A DNA stretch of 64,000 nucleotides, from NCBI GenBank assembly GCA_033964015.1, contig JAWWUD010000101.1:1-64000 (forward strand), read 5' to 3'. The DNA is from Scolanthus callimorphus. Taxonomy: Eukaryota > Cnidaria > Anthozoa > Actiniaria > Edwardsiidae. A model generated the notes under the pieces. The model was not told the DNA's origin. It did no database searches and saw only the letters and a program-made list of their open reading frames with translations. Shown here piece by piece: positions 10,757 to 23,457 of this stretch (positions are counted from its first letter, which is position 1; every line of letters begins with the position of its first letter). Position numbers and translations under genes: made by a program.

Positions 10757-11201
10757 TCACCCTCGGACTATGTATGTATCCATTTCCGGTTCAATAGATG
10801 GTTCTCCATGAAGTTCAACGTTAGTATAACTAACAACCCTCCCCTCCTGCTTATTAGTTATTAGTGCTTGTTTCATGTGCGTGCTGCAGTGTGTTTGGAA
10901 TAGGACCCTTTCCAGTTGACTTTTATGACTTTGCAACAGACAGGGGGGAGTGGCGGTTGCGTGGCGGTTGCCACTGATTTTACTGCTTTTCAAGTCCAGG
11001 CAACGACCTTTGAACCCTTGATCATACCTCCCCCTGGCTACTTTTGACATCAACCCTCCCCTCCTCGGTATATCTCCCCACCCCTCATGGTTGTTACTAA
11101 TAGCCAACTGGCAACCCATCCAACTACTAACCTCGCCGGAACGCCTTAACTTCAAGAGATCGGCGAGTCACGCGCTAACCAACTGCGCCACGGGGACTTT
11201 G
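10757..11201 (-). mobile_element. SINE with tRNA-like head and 5S-rRNA-like segment
   Basis: On the - strand from 11200 the sequence opens GTCCCCGTGGCGCAGTTGGT and TTAGCGCGTGACTCGCCGA, which resembles a tRNA 5' half with the pol III A box TGGCGCAGTTGGT. At about 11161 it passes into GATCTC..AAGTTAAGG..GGCGAGG and TTAGTAGTTGGATGGGT, which resembles the middle of 5S rRNA, including its C-box region. A purine-rich tail follows to about 10757. No B-box copy in a tRNA 3' half is evident. The tail end is approximate. Confidence 0.6.
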
Positions 11202-11687
11202 ATGACGTAATCACTAGTAAAAACGTAGATATATAGCTGGCCCAGCTCTTCGTGTCACGCAAGTTCACTGTGTTTTGAATCTCGTCTTCACTTTCCTCAA
11301 GGCGAAAATCGAGGCTGTTATTCATCCAACATTGTTGTTTAGATGCTAATGGATTTGCCAATGAGTCGATGTATTCTCCAAACTCGAGAAAAGCTTTGAG
11401 CTTTGAGAAAAGCTTTGAGTCTCAACGATAACTGTCCTTACTGTCTCTCGCAGTAGCCAACTTCACTTTGCGGCTTCTTTACAATAATTTGAAGTTACTA
11501 AAGCTCACTGAAGTGTTGAAAATGTAAGAATTCGCACAATATTCGACCGATTTCTTTGTGAATAACAATACCGCACGAGAATCTTATTTCTCAAACTCAT
11601 TAATTATTCATGAGGGCGTAGACCAATGGGGTTCTTGCATTTGGTCAGGTGTATGACTTTGGAAACCCAATGAAACACCAGTTGAAA

Positions 11688-11724
11688 ATCACTAGTGTTT
11701 GAAATGATTTCAAACACTAGTGAT
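11688..11724. repeat. Short near-perfect palindrome
   Basis: ATCACTAGTGTTTGAAAT is followed at once by GATTTCAAACACTAGTGAT, an 18-base inverted repeat without a real loop. Confidence 0.8.
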
Positions 11725-12637
11725 ATTGAGTTCTTAATTAGCATATTCATAGACTACTCAAACACAATTCAATAACATGTTTAATTGTCTTGATCGGCAG
11801 CTTCTTCTCTTTCTTGTTCTTTAGCGCATATCCTGCCCGATCGTCCCGTCCTTCCTTCTGCGTTTAGCAAACGTTTGAAGTGAGCAAATCTAACAAAACA
11901 AAAATGTTAGAAATATGACTAGTGTTATCAGAACATGCAAACACCAGAGCTCGTTGTTGCACTCGGATCTTGTTTTGCCCAAAAGACCCAAAAATATTTT
12001 CAGCAATCAAAACTAGCAATCCATTTCCATCCGCTTTAATTTGAACCAAAACGCTGCAAAGCGCTGTTAATTTATCAGTCGAAAGCTTACTTAACAAACG
12101 TAGGCTAATATTTTGGTTGCTCCTAGTGAATTCACTGCTTTCTAGCTCTCCAAAATTACACTGATAATATCGTGGCTAAAGGCATGCTTGGAGCAGAAAC
12201 GTGGACATATAAATATAAACTAACCTTTGTCGTTGCCATCCAAGAATTGAAATACAGGTTGGGCTTTCGTTCCAGTACATGCCGACGTATCTCGCACACG
12301 ATTTGGTAGAAAGTTTTGGGCGGATACCGCTATCCTTTCTTTTTTCTTCCGCAGTCAGGCGGACGAAACCTTGACTGCGCCATGTTCAAGGTGAAATGGC
12401 GATTCAATTAGCATATACAAGGTTGTACATCTAGCAATTGATTAGATGGCATGTTCTTTGCCTGAACAAAAGGGCTGATGTAATCAGCTAATTTGGCGTC
12501 GTTGGGCTTATGTAATCACGTTTTTGTTCTTTAACATTCTAAGCGTGATTGCATAACATGATTTAGAACATGACCAATGCCACTCAGCCAATCAGCAACC
12601 GGCATTTGCGTCCCCTATATCCTATAGAAACTAAAGC

Positions 12638-12866
12638 GTCAAGCGGCGAGGGCATTGAACAATAGGGAAAATTAAGGGTTTGTACATAGTCATTAGTATT
12701 CATGCTCATAGTCATTAATATTCTCTGGTTGCACCTTGCATTTTCATTGTTCTCCTGAAGAAGAACAAAGAAAACCAAGGTGCAACATAGAGAATACTAA
12801 TGACTATGGGCATGAATACTAATGACTATGTACAAACCACACCCTGTTCTTCCCTCGCCGCTTGAC
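12638..12866. repeat. Foldback element
   Basis: Outer arms GTCAAGCGGCGAGGG..TTGAACA and TGTTCTTCCCTCGCCGCTTG enclose longer inner arms, GGTTTGTACATAGTCATTAG to TAATGACTATGTACAAACC. The inner arms also hold a direct repeat, CATAGTCATTA. The loop is around 12755. Confidence 0.8.
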
Positions 12867-14540
12867 ACAACCAACTCTACAAAATAAAGGAAAACATTGA
12901 CTTCATTGTCATCTTTTGCAAAATAGCCCTTTATTACATGTCTCTCTCCAACATCTTTCTATAACAAAATAAACAAATCAAAATTAGTACATTATATACA
13001 TTGTAATTTGTTTATAACTAGAAGTATCTATTGAGATAGTGAGTGCTCGAGCGGAAAGCTACTCTCTCTTGAAAGTGTTTTGTTTCCATCCTAGTGTATA
13101 AAAACTGAGTCGTCTGAATGTTGTGAACATTCCATGGAATTTAATAAATCATTAACTGTATACATAATCAGGTTGTTGATTAGTATCTGAAGCCAGTGAA
13201 GGATGCCATAACATCAACAATTTGTAGCTGCTTCAGGAATGTTTCTAGAGTTCTCACAAACAGTCCAGAAAAAAGCACTCTTGTTACTACTGAACTTTGG
13301 GTCTGTTAAACAAAGTATTCTTTTATCATAGAATTTTACTCGTAACAATTGGACATAAACAGTTGATGCAACGTTTCTGCAGAGTGATTTGTATTAACAT
13401 GTGAACATCTCCTGTGACTTCTGCTGCAGTTATCGAACTATAGGAGGGGTGTAGACACTTGCATGTTAAATATCAATGTATATGTATGTTTCTGTAATCA
13501 GGTTCGTGTGAATATAATTTCTAAAGCAGGATTTTCCATTGCAGTAGCTTCGTTTCCTGTTTTGGTAGAATATTCTAGCTGTGGGGCCATTTTCTTGATT
13601 CAGTTTGTTCCAAGTAAATATTCTTTGAACTTGTAATGCATAAGATACTCTCTTTAACCAGTTTTTAGATATTGTTTGACCAAGTCAGTCATTTCTGTTC
13701 TTGAGATAATTATTCCCATAATAATAGACACTGGTGTCTTACAAATTAAAGCTTGGTGTCTTTTACACTCTGTAAAAGCTTCCAGATCCTCTGTTGATTG
13801 TCTTCATTCAAATAATTCTGTCACAATTTTTCATAATAATATAACAACGTGGCGCCTTGTTCCATAATTGTACAACAACTTCTTGTACATATCAAATTTG
13901 TAAATGTTGATTGGAAGCAATGGTAACAGTTAACTTTGCCTCCTGTGACTGTTTTTTTTTCTCTCTCTCTCTGCCATGATAATAAACAGTGTCATTCCCT
14001 TGATTTGTTGCTTGCTCACAGGGCACCAGTGTACTATACATGTCCAGTCTTGTTATCATTTTCCATAGGAAAAATTCACCATAGGAAAAATTCAACTTGT
14101 GACCACTGCAGACTATGTTGTTACGGATGGGGAGATTTGGTAAAACCAAACGTGTTGTGTTCGATGGCCACCGTCGGACTCGCAAATCGTCTTATTAGTC
14201 GTCGAGAAATCTGCTGTGAAAATGATCTCATACCAGTGAATAACATGCTTTGAAAGCTGTGATAGCTTTCAAGAATAGAACTAAAGTGATTCATAACGTT
14301 TATACTTACCGAATTCCCAGAAATTTCCACAAACACGTCGCTTCACTTCTGTTGAGTGTTGTGAAATAGCAGCAGAACACGCTTCGTCGAGAAACCAAAT
14401 TATGGTATACCAAACTGCGTGGCCGACAGGACCTGGTAACAGGCTACTTTTGCATGCAATCAAACGGGTACCCTGTGGCATGTTGCCGCCAGCCCGCCCA
14501 AAATCTATTCCGTCTCACATATCATCGTACTGCGCATGCG
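12867..14540. other. Stretch without recognised genes
   Basis: AT-rich, with only simple CT runs near 13955 and a small direct repeat CATAGGAAAAATTCA at 14065-14092. Short ORFs here show no family signature. Confidence 0.4.
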
Positions 14541-14543
14541 CGA

Positions 14544-14680
14544 GAATCAAAGAGGGATAATGGCGAGCTCGTGAGTACGGTACAAACTGGTACGAAAAGA
14601 ATCAAAGAGGGATAATGGAGAGCTCGTGAGTACGGTACATTTGTAAACTGGTACGAACTTGTAAACTGGTACGAAATTAG
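14544..14680. repeat. Two direct copies of a 55-base unit
   Basis: AATCAAAGAGGGATAATGG followed by GAGCTCGTGAGTACGGTAC occurs at 14545 and 14600. The second copy is trailed by two copies of TTGTAAACTGGTACGAA. Confidence 0.7.
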
Positions 14681-14768
14681 AGTTGCTCTCGCTCGCTGCG
14701 CTCGCTCGAGCAATAACCACGTTATAAGAATTCGAAGTTTTATTAGGCAAAAAATTAAGAACCTTAAG

Positions 14769-15044
14769 TTAAGTAAAATAGTAACCGCAAAAACACATGT
14801 ATTTTTTCCCGTAGTAATCAAAATAATCCTCCAGATTTATAGAAAAGTCTTTCAAGTGCTGGACAAATGCAATTCTAGGTTGTTTTGACCAGTTATCAAG
14901 ACGATGGAATTGGATTGCGATTTGAGCTATTTTCTTGTCAGAGAAGTGGCCAGCAAGCGTGCGAGAGCCCCCTAAGAACATAGCTTTTTGTTCTGTAGTT
15001 AAGCATAGCAAATACCTAAAAGTTTCTCCACGAACATTTTGCAT
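14769..15044 (-). CDS. Hypothetical ORF or exon, 91 codons
   Basis: An open frame on the - strand with coding-like composition: mixed charge, and ordered hydrophobics such as KIAQIAIQFHRLDNW and FVQHLKDFSINLEDYFDYYG. It could be a terminal exon or a fragment of a mobile element. I recognise no domain and no partner exon. The start at 15044 is only the first ATG, and an AG lies shortly upstream. Low confidence. Confidence 0.25.
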   Translation of the reverse strand: MQNVRGETFRYLLCLTTEQKAMFLGGSRTLAGHFSDKKIAQIAIQFHRLDNWSKQPRIAFVQHLKDFSINLEDYFDYYGKKYMCFCGYYFT

Positions 15045-15760
15045 TTTGATGTTCCCTTTTCATGTATAACGTACTGTATTATTAAGGGAAAAACTTCCAC
15101 CTTTCGCATCAGTTTATTGTCTGATTCACTCAACTCTTGGCTGTCTCGAGGCATTTGAAGAACATTTGAGTCTCAAATTGCTAAAACAAACTTCGAATTT
15201 TGCCAGCCTCGAACATCAGCGCTCTTGCAATTCTCATCAAGAAAGCCCCGGGAAGAAACAGATTGTCAATTCAAAAGTATGTTTTACCAAATGTTCCGCT
15301 GTAAAGTTCAATTTCCGGTGTTCGATCCGAACTTTACGGATTTACGAATTCTGATAACGAGACCGAGACTGAAACGCTTTCCTGTTTCTCCCTTTTCCTT
15401 GGGCCATAGGAGTCGAGGAATCCATTACAAATGCTTGCGATAGAATATTTTCATTTCTTACCTGACTTCGGGAACGAAACCTGTCAGCAACTCCAGTATG
15501 GCCAGTTTCAACTGCTATCGTCTCAAAACAAACACTTGGAAATTAATTAGAACAAGATCATGCACTCAAAATAAACCGCTTTGTCGGTAGATCTTTTCAT
15601 TCACACACACAAGGCTTTGATTGACACTACTATTGTAAAAAGCCTTGGATGAAGTATGGCTCTGAACAATGCTCTGTAATGATGTTGATATGTCAATGAC
15701 AAGCTAGCACAAAAACTTTCAAAATACTTTCTTCGTGGCATTGGTCATGTTCTAAAAAAG

Positions 15761-15893
15761 TTAGAGAATGGACGCTCGTGTCCTATGGGAAATAGACCAC
15801 TAATGAACAAAAATCTGCTCGCGCTAACGCGCTCGCAGATTTTTGTTCATTAGTGGTCTATATCCCATAGAACACTCGCGTCCATTCTCTAAC
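15761..15893. repeat. Palindrome of ~130 bases
   Basis: TTAGAGAATGGACGCTCGTG and CTAATGAACAAAAATCTGC pair with GCAGATTTTTGTTCATTAG and CGCGTCCATTCTCTAA. The loop contains GCGCTAACGCGC. Confidence 0.85.
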
Positions 15894-15951
15894 CCTTACA
15901 TAAACTGTGTATTTTATTTGTGTGAGAAGTAATTCCAAAAACTCGTTCTGC

Positions 15952-16055
15952 GTGTTTCATTGGGATTACAAACAACTCGAAAACAATAAAACACTCGCGG
16001 CTACGCCGCTCGTGTTTCAATGGTTTTCTCGTTGTTTGCAAACCCAATGAAACAC
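15952..16055. repeat. Palindrome of ~100 bases
   Basis: GTGTTTCATTGGGATTACAA pairs with TTGCAAACCCAATGAAACAC, and the inner arm AACACTCGCGGC pairs with GCCGCTCGTGTT. Confidence 0.85.
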
Positions 16056-16339
16056 TTGAACTCGTTTTTGAAATATAACTACTCACACAACAGTGGGATA
16101 GAAATCACCCAACTTCTGCCCTCTCAGAAACTTGCTTGGGGCTTCGTTGGCGTGATCGGACTTCGCAAGGCAATCGATCAATTCGGTCTTTGTGAATCGC
16201 AAATTTATTTATTTATTTTTGCAATTGTTTTGCAGTTTTAAGTGGCTTACTTTCTTATGTTGATTCAATAATGCTAGAAAAAAAATTGAAGGGAGAAAAA
16301 GAAAAAAATAGCTGAAATAATCGAATTCATTACCAAAAC

Positions 16340-16693
16340 CGACCAACTAGTTGGTTTATACTAAAACAATTAGACCTCTCGTCCCCATGTGCTATGATAT
16401 CAATAGACCATTCTGCCTTGGGCCTCATTGTCTATTCATCATAGCCTCCTCCGCAGGCGTCTCGTTGTGTTTTGAAACACCTATTTCGAGCCTTCTTCGA
16501 CGCGCTTGGTTGGACTTCCGGTGGTGTGATCGTGAAAGGGCCATGAAAGGGTTTGAACTCGTTCTCAGGTTCCGCTCTGCCAAAACCGCCAACGAAGCGA
16601 TGCAAAACGATGCAAAGCACACGGAAATCACACGGAGATGCCTGCGAAGGAGGCTATATTCATCATAGCACATTCGGCCTCGAGGTCTAATTG
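16340..16693. repeat. Foldback with AATTAGACCTC ends
   Basis: CAATTAGACCTCTCG and ATGTGCTATGAT near 16368-16398 pair with ATCATAGCACATTCGGCCTC and GAGGTCTAATTG at 16662-16693. The left outer flank CCAACTAGTTGG with ACTAAAACAATTAG matches, inverted, the element at 48056-48154. One family, two members. Confidence 0.65.
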
Positions 16694-16846
16694 CAGTGGC
16701 GTAGCCAGGAATTTCTGAAGGAGGGAGGGGGGGGGAGCGGATAGTGAAAACATGGGACGAAAATGTTCAAATTTCCTCCAGCAAATACAGTAAATGTATG
16801 GGAAATCTCCCGAGAAAGGGGGGGGGGGGCCCTGGCTACGCCCCTG
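16694..16846. mobile_element. Small MITE with CAGTGGCGTAGCCAGG ends
   Basis: It begins CAGTGGCGTAGCCAGG and ends CCTGGCTACGCCCCTG, a 16-base imperfect terminal inverted repeat with a G-rich interior. It abuts the foldback that ends at 16693. Confidence 0.65.
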
Positions 16847-17763
16847 AATTGTTAAATAGACCGAAGTACGTATACAGAAGCGTAACCAGGAATTTTGGTT
16901 GGAGGGGGAGTACAATGTCTCATGGCAATCGCAAATAGCTTCCCGTTCGCGTTAGCGGACCTATGTTTTTTATTAAAACAAGGGCCCACATAATATGGGT
17001 CCGTTGCTAAAGAAATTTGGCATTTTTATGAAATCTATTGTTTTTTATCTAATCTTTTCAAATTTTCAACATCATATCAAGAGATGGAGAAGTGCGACGC
17101 GAATGATGGCGTCATCAGACTCATCAATGGTCACGTGACCCACAACACAAAAACAAATTAAATACATTTCTGTTGATATTTAACGTCAACATTTTTGCAT
17201 AAATATGTTTTAATGACTATTGTCAATGGTAAAGTCAATGGTATGGGCGAAGGGAGGTTCACAACTCTTGTAAAATGAGCAAAATAAAGTTTTACTCGCG
17301 CGGAAACGGCTTTTTTCGACTCCCCAAAACTGTATTGATTTTTTCGTTAAAAACACAGTAAAATGACATTTTCTTTTTAAGATCTCGTTATAGGTAAAAA
17401 TTTAAAAATCTATAATATACTTTTTTCCTGGAATTCATTTGAAAGAGCAAAGGCTAAAAACCTTCTGGGAAAATCGATGTCTATTTACCTATTTAGACAT
17501 GCTATTTACTTATTTAGATTAAATTCGGAAAAGTTGTAACCTTTGCAAATCTTCGCCCGAGTGGTCTTGTACTTTCGAGCGCATGGAGTCGTGACTTTAA
17601 GGTTTTTTTTTCGACTTTTTTAAAGTTTTACATTCGTTTTAACAGAAAGTTACAGAACTACAATACATACTACATAACACAAAACTATAAGAACAAAATT
17701 CAGATTACTTATGATTATACTACTTACTATAATAAAGGTAGAGAATCAAGAAGAGAACACTGG

Positions 17764-18210
17764 CTAGTTATCGAGATACAGTCTTAGAACCTTGGTAAGA
17801 GGACCCCATTTGTTTAGATGAAACTCAAGTTTGTTTCGTTTATCAGCTATTTTGTATTCTATTTTCTCATAAAATGCTAATCTTGAAATAAATTCCTGCA
17901 ACGTTGGTGGGAAGCCCCTGTCTCGTGTCTTGTATAGCATGTGCTTGTATAAAATTATAATAAAGTTTATTATCGCCCTATCATCGACACCTAGCAAAAT
18001 GTTTGAGATATTATAAGATGGTAGGGTGATAGTAAATGTATTCGCCAGCCAATGACGGATTTCTGTGTATAGGTTCTTTGAGAAGTTGCAAAGTGAAAAG
18101 AAATGATCGACTAATTCGATCTCAACCAACAAAAGGAGCATCACAGCGGGCCCAAATGCGCGCCAAAGCGGTAAGTTACAAAGACTTGAGTCGCGGTCAG
18201 CGGTTGCATA
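17764..18210 (-). pseudogene. LINE 3' end, C-terminus of the reverse-transcriptase ORF
   Basis: The - strand frame reads EIELVDHFFSLCNFSKNLY, then ILLGVDDRAIINFIIILYKH, then RDRGFPPTLQEFISRL and KRNKLEFHLNKWGPL, ending in stop. The layout (a His/Cys-type HFFSLC..F motif, a hydrophobic helix, then a charged tail ending in KW) is that seen after the reverse transcriptase in L1/Tx1-like non-LTR elements. All catalytic motifs are missing, so this is a 5'-truncated copy. The residues upstream of about 18200 appear to come from a different repeat. Confidence 0.6.
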
Positions 18211-18254
18211 TTTCTGTGATAGTAGCAAGATGGCGGCGCGTTCGAACACGGAGC

Positions 18255-18825
18255 AGTGCAAAGGAAGGATATTTTCTCAATATTATATACTATTACGATT
18301 TTGAGACGGCAATTCCACAAAATATTGACGGCTAGTTAGGAGAAAATATGTTCACGTATTGGGCGGAGTCGCGCAGCGACGGAGCCCAATACGTGAAAAT
18401 ATTTTCTTCCAACGCCGTCAATATTTTGTGGAATTGCCGTCTCAAAATCGTAATTAATATTGTATCGCGATTCTTGAAGATTTTCTGGAGGAAATGGCAA
18501 GAAATAGTGCTATTTATTGTCGATTGAAATTTCAATTCTCATTACATTTACGCACGATCTCACGCAATCACATGGGCTTTTCGCACGAGCTCGAGCATTT
18601 TCTGTTTACATTTTCCATCTTTTTCGGCGAAAAAAATCTCTTTCTGCCATAAGATATTGCTAGAAATATAGCTAAACGTTATTTCTAACTATTGACAATG
18701 AAATGAAACATAAATTCGTGCGAAAAAAGTTGAATTTCGCTAGCTCTTTTTGAGCCGTCAATACCACAAAATATTGACGGCTCACAACAACACAGAGTGG
18801 CAGGGTGAATCGCGATACTTATAAT
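18255..18825. mobile_element. Foldback element, copy A
   Basis: A core palindrome (18292-18457) has arms containing GATTTTGAGACGGCAATTCC and AAAATATTGACGGC. Its loop is GTATTGGGCGGAGTCGCGC and complement. A ~350-base tail follows, ending ACAAAATATTGACGGCTCAC and AACACAGAGTGG. The same order is found at 46250-47690 and its end at 7142. No coding sequence. Confidence 0.75.
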
Positions 18826-19149
18826 GAGTTTAACCGTCATACCCTGCCCATGATGAGGACTTTTGCAAGAAAAAGCTTCAGGGGATGTTGTTGTCGAGAA
18901 ACAAAACATTTACTGTACAGATTCTCTTGAATTTCAACAAAATGAGTTGGACTCGTGTAAAAGTTCGCCACCACGTCTCCTATTTATCGTCTTCCTCTGT
19001 AAATTCCTTCCCATTCCTTGCAAATTTCAAAGCGTACTTTTCGTCACAAGCGATGATTATGGCTTACAAGAACTGCCTGATGTTTCAGCAGAAGATAGCG
19101 ATTGACATATTTCAAGATTTGAGTATGCTGCTCGGTCATGGAGTGTAAC

Positions 19150-21360
19150 TAAGATACAAGAGTTTGTCAAAAATTGATTTAAAAAACTAACACCACGAAG
19201 AACTGCACTGTTGAATGGGGCCTTGATATTTGACTAGGGACATGGTCATGGACACATGGATATTGTATGCATTCTGCGTTACGGAAACTTGTCAGTCTGG
19301 CACATCTAAAGCATGTCAGTCTCAAATGAGATAAAAAGAATACCAGGATTACCAGAGGAAAATTGTTGCTAGTAATGACTGCATTTGTGTTATAATGCCT
19401 AGATTTCAGAACCTGTGAGAGGCTATATCTTAGAGCTTAGACCTTCTATAAAAGCTTTCATTCATAGTAGAAGATAGGCCAATAACATTCAAGGTAAAAT
19501 GATAATAAAAACTACAGTATAAATAAATCAAGGAGTAATTTAAAAATGGACTATAACACCTCGAAGCTCAAGAATGAATGATTGTCTGAACTTGCATACT
19601 TTCTAAACTTCACTTGCTTACGTGCATGCTCACAGTTTCTTGGCGTGACATGAGTGAAGCTTGGAATAACTTCAGTACCATTTTCAGTTTACATATTTCA
19701 CCCTCACTGTGGCAACTATATCTGTCATGGAAACAACTCTGCCTTCTTTTTGAGGGGGATATCTGACAGAACAGTATTATAAGCAAGTTGGTTTGTTTGA
19801 TTTTGACATAAATTCTGTTTGCTTATATTGACTCCTAATAAAATAAGCTAGAAAAATGAAATGATATTATTTTATTCTCTGTTTTAACAAATACATCTAT
19901 TGACAACAAATACCTCATTTTTGCCTTGACTGTTAGCAGATGGAAATGAGCCAGCAGTAAAAAGTTTCCAAAGTAGCTGATCAAACTCTGATGACTACCA
20001 GCTTTTTGCACTTCTTAGAAATTGTGATATATTTGTTCGAGAATATTATATAGAACTGATGAAATGCAAAGAATGTCAACATTGGTAAAATGGATTGCTT
20101 CAGGTTTTAATAAAAACTTTTCAACCCACTTATGGGACAGTTGATTGTCATTTCAGTGCTCTTCTGAACTTATCACTGTTATCAGGGTACTAATTTATTT
20201 AACTGGCACTTGCTCTTTAATGGAATTGCCAAAGCATTAATACAATGGTCCTCTATCTGTAAAACTAGTTCCAGGAGAAGTTTACAAATTGCAGTTTTGC
20301 CATTCAATTTTGAATTAACTCAGTAGAAGCATGTTACCATTTAAAAAGGTGGTGGTTACTAGATCTTGTAAGGTAACATCAATATTTTTACATCAGTCAC
20401 TTAATTCCTTGTTATCTGCAGTGCAGATTCCAAAACTGAGACAGCTGACCTTCAGTAGTAGAAAGCTTGTGAAGAATCCATAGTAGCTAAATCATGCTTG
20501 AAGAAGAAAAAATATCTTGTGTCATTTACTGCTCTCACAAGGAATTCGAGCGGAAATCTAATTGAAACGAGTAGAACTTGTGCGGACTCGTATCCTGCCT
20601 AAATATATGCGCGCGCTGGAATTTATTCATGAGCCCATATTGTAAAATCTATATGTACAGCTGACTTTTGAGTAAAAGCTGCAGTCAAATTCCAAATTGC
20701 GTGATCTTTTCGATGCGAAGCGAGAATTCGAATAGTGTTTACGATTCAGATAACACATCGAGTGAATGATTCCGAAGCGATAATAGCATATTTGAACAAG
20801 AGAAAATGATATATTTTCTCTTGATTTGTATTAATAAAAGAAAACATTGTGTATGTTTTCAGAAAGTTCGCGATTTTTTGATGTGCGCACTCTTTATAGC
20901 TAGAAGTTTCTGAATGTTTTTGTGATAGAGCGGATATGGTTATTATTACGCTTGGTGCAAACTGCGCTTGTACAAATTTATTGCGGCCAAGACTAGAGGC
21001 GATTTCTTGGATTTTTCTAAACTAATCAACTGAAAATGCGGCCTATGTAATGTCAGGAAACACAAATAGGGAGTTAGAATACTTTGAACCTTTCAAGTGC
21101 CAGCACTCCAGGCAATAACTTCATCGCCGTTGGTGACAATAACTTCACAAGCCATCCAGCTATGAAACTTTTTTATTGCAAATCAATCCATTTACATCAG
21201 TGCTATGTTTTTTATAGTGCTATGTTTTTATGTTATAATCTTCCCTAAATCTGCTTCGTTATGGCGCTGGCTATACTAGGAACCTAACTCGAAGAGCAAT
21301 TACTACTAATTAGACTCTAGCCATTTCCGGTCATATATTTCTATTGATGTCATCTCGTTC
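19150..21360. other. Long stretch without recognised features
   Basis: About 2.2 kb of AT-rich, apparently non-repetitive DNA. No coding-like frame, palindrome or tandem repeat was found. It is the quietest part of the window. Confidence 0.4.
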
Positions 21361-22640
21361 ATATTCAGTATGTTGGACATAAATTCCAAGAACCACTCTA
21401 CGGCGATACGAACGAATGTGGATAGCAGAAAATCTGTGCTGACTCTCGTCATGGTACTTCGTGCAGTTTTTCCACAACAAAATATTTAACTTTCACCTGA
21501 ATAATTACTTGCAATACATTGTTAATTTCAAGTTGGCAAGCGAAGAATACTTGAAATCTCGATATGCTTTTCCTTGAAAAATTCAAATGTTTCATATCTC
21601 CAATGCGTCAAAGTCCTAGCATTCTATTCCATACGACTTTCAGTTTCCACTGCTTTAAATCTGTTAAATCGAGTCACGGATCAGCGACGATCTCTGAATG
21701 AATTTTTGGAGTGTAATTGCAAATGACATTGCTGCACTGTAGTAGGAAGAATACTTATTTGAATGAATTTTTTTCAGTATGTTGGACACAAATTCCAAGA
21801 ACCACTCCACGTCGATAAGAATGAATGTAGATGGTAGAATGTATGTGCCGACTCTCGTCATGGTACTTGGTTCAGTTTTTCCACAAGAAAGTATTTAATT
21901 TTTACCTGAATAATTCTTGCCATAACATTGCTAATTTCAAGATGCAAGCAAACAATACACTTGAAATTTCGATATGCTTTTTCTTGGAAAATTCAAATCT
22001 TTCATATCTACAATGTCTCAAAGCATTCCCTGCTACTTTCTACTGCTTTAAATCGAGTTTCGGATCAGCGAATATCTCTGATCGAATTTTTTTTCGAGTG
22101 TAAATGTAAATGACATCGCTACACTGTAGGAAGAATACTTATTTGAATGAAATATTTTTTTCAGTATGTTGGACACAAATTCCAAGAACAACTCCACGGC
22201 GATACGAATGAATGTAGATGGTAGAATGTCTGTGCCGACTCTCGTCGTGGTACTTGGTTCAGTTTTTTCCACAATAAACTATTTAATTTTGACCTGAATA
22301 ATTATTGCTACAACATTGTCAATTTCCAGATGGCAAGTACTACACAGAAATTTCAGCAGAATACACTTTCGTGATGCTTTTTCTGGGTAAATAATATCTT
22401 CTACACCTCGAAGCATTACATGTGACTTTCCATTGCTGTTCAAAGTGCCTCGGATCAGCGAGGATCACTGAATGAATGTTTTTCATTCGAAATACAATTA
22501 GAAACGACCGCTTGAAGAAATTAAATAACTTCGACACGAATTCCAAAGTCACTCCACTTTTGCTTGAATCCTCCAAGGAAAACTGAATGTATTTGGAATT
22601 TCTAGCGTGGTACTTGGTTCAGTTTTCGAGGAATGAGACG
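21361..22640 (+). repeat. Tandem array, ~390-base unit, three copies plus a decayed fourth
   Basis: The block TTCAGTATGTTGGACA, AAATTCCAAGAACCACTC, GACTCTCGTCATGGTACTT and CAGTTTTTCCACAA begins near 21364, 21772 and 22161, so periods are about 408 and 389. A diverged fourth copy lies near 22529. ORFs across it come from the repeat and show no conserved protein. Confidence 0.75.
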
Positions 22641-22749
22641 TCAAAATATCCTCTCTCGAATCACATGGCTCATCTTGCAAAAATGTCTCAGGAATATTCA
22701 ATGAGTTAAAACGCGATCCCGGGAAAATGCAAAGCTTCATCATTGTGCT

Positions 22750-23450
22750 CGATGCAAAGTACGGATGTTCATCAAGATTAGTTGAAGTTTTCAGCTTTCC
22801 TCGTTTCTCCGATCAGCTAAAATATAATTATAAAACTCCGCTGTCGTTGCCGACACATCATTGACTGTGGGAGGGGGGTTATTTTCTATTACTGCGCATG
22901 CGAAATAACAGCAGGTCAGCAGCTTCACTGAGGGCTCAGCTCAAGATTAGTTTGTGAAGCGATGTACGGCTGGAATTCCTTGTGCTCTCAACCAAGTGAG
23001 TAGGTCTGCTATTTCAGTCAACTATTATGGCCAGCTTGAAACGGGGCAAAACATAGGACCTCATTTTTACTTCAGTAACATTTTGTTTGACAGAATTGTC
23101 TGAATGCTATGAAAATTATATTTATCAACCTGACAAATGAAATATATTAGTCGTAACTGTAATATAGTTTTGTGTGATTTATGTTGTATTTTCTATCCAA
23201 TGCTTATTACCTAATTTATTTGAAAGTGTCTGACATGCCTTATTTTCTTATCCAGTCCCATTTGAATGCCTGATAATTCTTAATCTTTTATACTTTTGTG
23301 TCACTTATTTTTTTTTTTTACAATTCAAATATACAGTGCAGAATATACAGGGCAAATTACACAGTAGAAGACTTTGGACTCCTTTGTACTGAAGATCATC
23401 CCTTTCAGTTAATGAAATGGCAGTGGGATAAACAAAAGCATCCACAGCAC
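22750..23450. other. Unassigned AT-rich spacer
   Basis: A short run with G-rich and CG-containing sequence near 22860-22990 could be promoter-like, but no following coding exon was identified. Confidence 0.25.
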
Positions 23451-23457
23451 GAAATGC

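Noticed and set aside
11150..11201. A functional tRNA gene on the - strand
   Set aside because: Only the 5' half with the A box is present; there is no T-arm, B box or acceptor pairing, so it is treated as a SINE head.
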